A DNA stretch of 16,093 bases, from NCBI GenBank assembly GCA_002427045.1, contig DIPO01000036.1:6030-22122 (forward strand), given 5' to 3'. Shown here one piece after another: positions 15,581 to 16,093 of the stretch (position 1 is its first letter; every line of letters starts with the position of its first letter). Under the pieces are notes generated by a model. That model had not been told where the DNA came from, made no database searches, and was given only the letters and a program-made list of their open reading frames with translations. The stretch comes from Firmicutes bacterium UBA5486. Its GTDB lineage: Bacteria; Bacillota; UBA4882; UBA10575. Position numbers and translations under genes: made by a program.

Positions 15581-15610
15581 GTCTTCCTACCTGAAAATCT
15601 TATTTAGGCC

Positions 15611-15669
15611 AGTCAAGCTTATACAATGTATAACAAAGTTAAGCGTAAGTTTGAGTATTAAGCTTGACT
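15611..15669. promoter_or_regulatory. Inverted repeat in the promoter region of the right-end HTH gene
   Basis: AGTCAAGCTTA (15611-15621) and TAAGCTTGACT (15659-15669) are perfect 11-bp inverted arms 37 bp apart, with a smaller TTATAC/GTATAA pair inside. A possible promoter (TTGAGT at 15651, TATATA at 15675, 18-bp spacer) overlaps the right arm. The repeat could be an operator for the HTH protein that follows, or an end or recombination site of the element. Confidence 0.5.
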
Positions 15670-15704
15670 AAGTTTATATAAAATTAGAGAAAGGTGCTGG
15701 TATC

Positions 15705-15914
15705 ATGAAAGATAAATTATTGACAGTAGCTCAGGCAAGCGAACTTGAAGGAGTAAGTACTGCAAGTATCAGGAGATGGACTGACTCGGGCAAGCTTAAA
15801 ACTTACCGTAGTGCTGGAAATCATAGGAGGATTAAGACTTCAGATCTAATGCGTTTGATAGATAAGGAATCAAACTTTGTAGCAGACCCTCCCCAGTCTG
15901 TGTTTGGCAAGTAA
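15705..15914 (+). CDS. Small MerR-like HTH protein at the island's right end
   Basis: This 69-aa protein has a MerR/excisionase-type DNA-binding domain: 'LLTVAQASELEGVSTASIRR', then 'WTDSGKLKTYRSAGNHRRIK' and 'SDLMRLI'. The 'GNHRRIK' wing is typical of the N-terminal domain of IS607 serine recombinases, but no resolvase domain follows. Instead it ends with 'PPQSVFGK' and a stop. It may be a stand-alone regulator or excision factor, or a detached IS607 OrfA head. It lies 139 bp left of the right att repeat. A weak AAAGGTG site precedes the ATG, and an inverted repeat lies upstream. Confidence 0.7.
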   Translation: MKDKLLTVAQASELEGVSTASIRRWTDSGKLKTYRSAGNHRRIKTSDLMRLIDKESNFVADPPQSVFGK

Positions 15915-15985
15915 AAAATCTAGTATTCGGCAATTATTTTTCTAGCACCCTCATTTCCATATTTAACAGTTAATAGTAGAATGTT

Positions 15986-16057
15986 TTAACCGATAGCTTG
16001 TGGACCGGTAAAAACCAGCAAATGGCTGTGGTGGACAAGCCTATCAATTAAAGCGGA
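15986..16057 (-). pseudogene. istB: C-terminal remnant of IS21-family helper ATPase (istB)
   Basis: On the minus strand the frame ending at TAA 15988-15986 reads 'SALIDRLVHHSHLLVFTGPQ' then 'AIG' and stop. This is the characteristic C-terminal end of IstB, the AAA+ ATPase partner of IS21 transposases. Only the last ~23 residues exist. Family-like residues continue about three codons into the direct repeat (16048-16057) and then stop resembling IstB. The rest of the insertion sequence is not in the window on this side. Confidence 0.72.
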
Positions 16058-16093
16058 ACGTCTATAAAAAAATCCCCAATCAGGGGATTGTTT
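16048..16093. repeat. Right attachment-type direct repeat (attR candidate), cut by the window end
   Basis: These 46 bases match 4492-4538 apart from one missing C. The sequence ends inside the post-hairpin T-run at the window edge. By analogy with the left copy, the next bases should be the CCA end of tRNA-Leu on the minus strand, here probably the intact gene. The left and right copies are 11,556 bp apart. Confidence 0.82.

Overview
The window looks like chromosome of a low-G+C, endospore-forming Firmicute, probably of the class Clostridia. A GerMN-domain protein points to sporulation. An FMN-dependent FabK enoyl reductase is followed by a DUF6062 Cys-rich protein, starts are TTG/GTG/ATG behind strong GGAGG sites, and promoters are sigma-A-like. 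The species cannot be named from this.

Region 1 (1-2990) is chromosome-like: a gerMN-type gene with a strong terminator, flanked by two copies of a 55-bp repeat, then a fabK-DUF6062 pair ending in a 12-bp hairpin.

Region 2 (about 3000-4540) is a visibly more AT-rich three-gene cassette. It encodes a protein with an ADP-ribosyltransferase-like YHGTT/GDGVYF signature, a 74-aa acidic protein with an aromatic tail, and a 145-aa SecB-like chaperone whose start overlaps the preceding stop. The order and content match a toxin-antitoxin-chaperone (TAC) module, and the anti-phage CmdTAC system is the closest named analogue. This is the most interesting locus in the window.

Region 3 (4492 to the right edge) looks like a genomic island at a tRNA-Leu(CAA) gene. 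A terminator-containing direct repeat occurs at 4492-4538 and again at 16048-16093, where it runs off the window. The left copy is joined to a 3' tRNA-Leu fragment that stops in the anticodon loop. The spacing of the copies is about 11.56 kb. Inside, from left to right, are: integrase-arm-like direct repeats with no integrase; a truncated 53-aa HTH ORF; a leftward set of genes (31-aa zinc-ribbon ORF, serine resolvase with Arg in place of the catalytic Ser, res-like inverted repeats, RHH protein with an ATT start); and a rightward operon with its own promoter. That operon encodes a small HTH protein, a helicase (now a pseudogene with three frame disruptions), a DUF4391 protein, a type III DNA methyltransferase (Mod) and a type III restriction subunit (Res), and it ends in a clear terminator. 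A second small HTH gene and the C-terminal end of an IS21-type istB lie at the right end.

Read together, this is a defence locus: a TAC module abuts a type III restriction-modification island. Mod and Res appear intact. The helicase and the mobility genes show decay, so the island is probably fixed in place.
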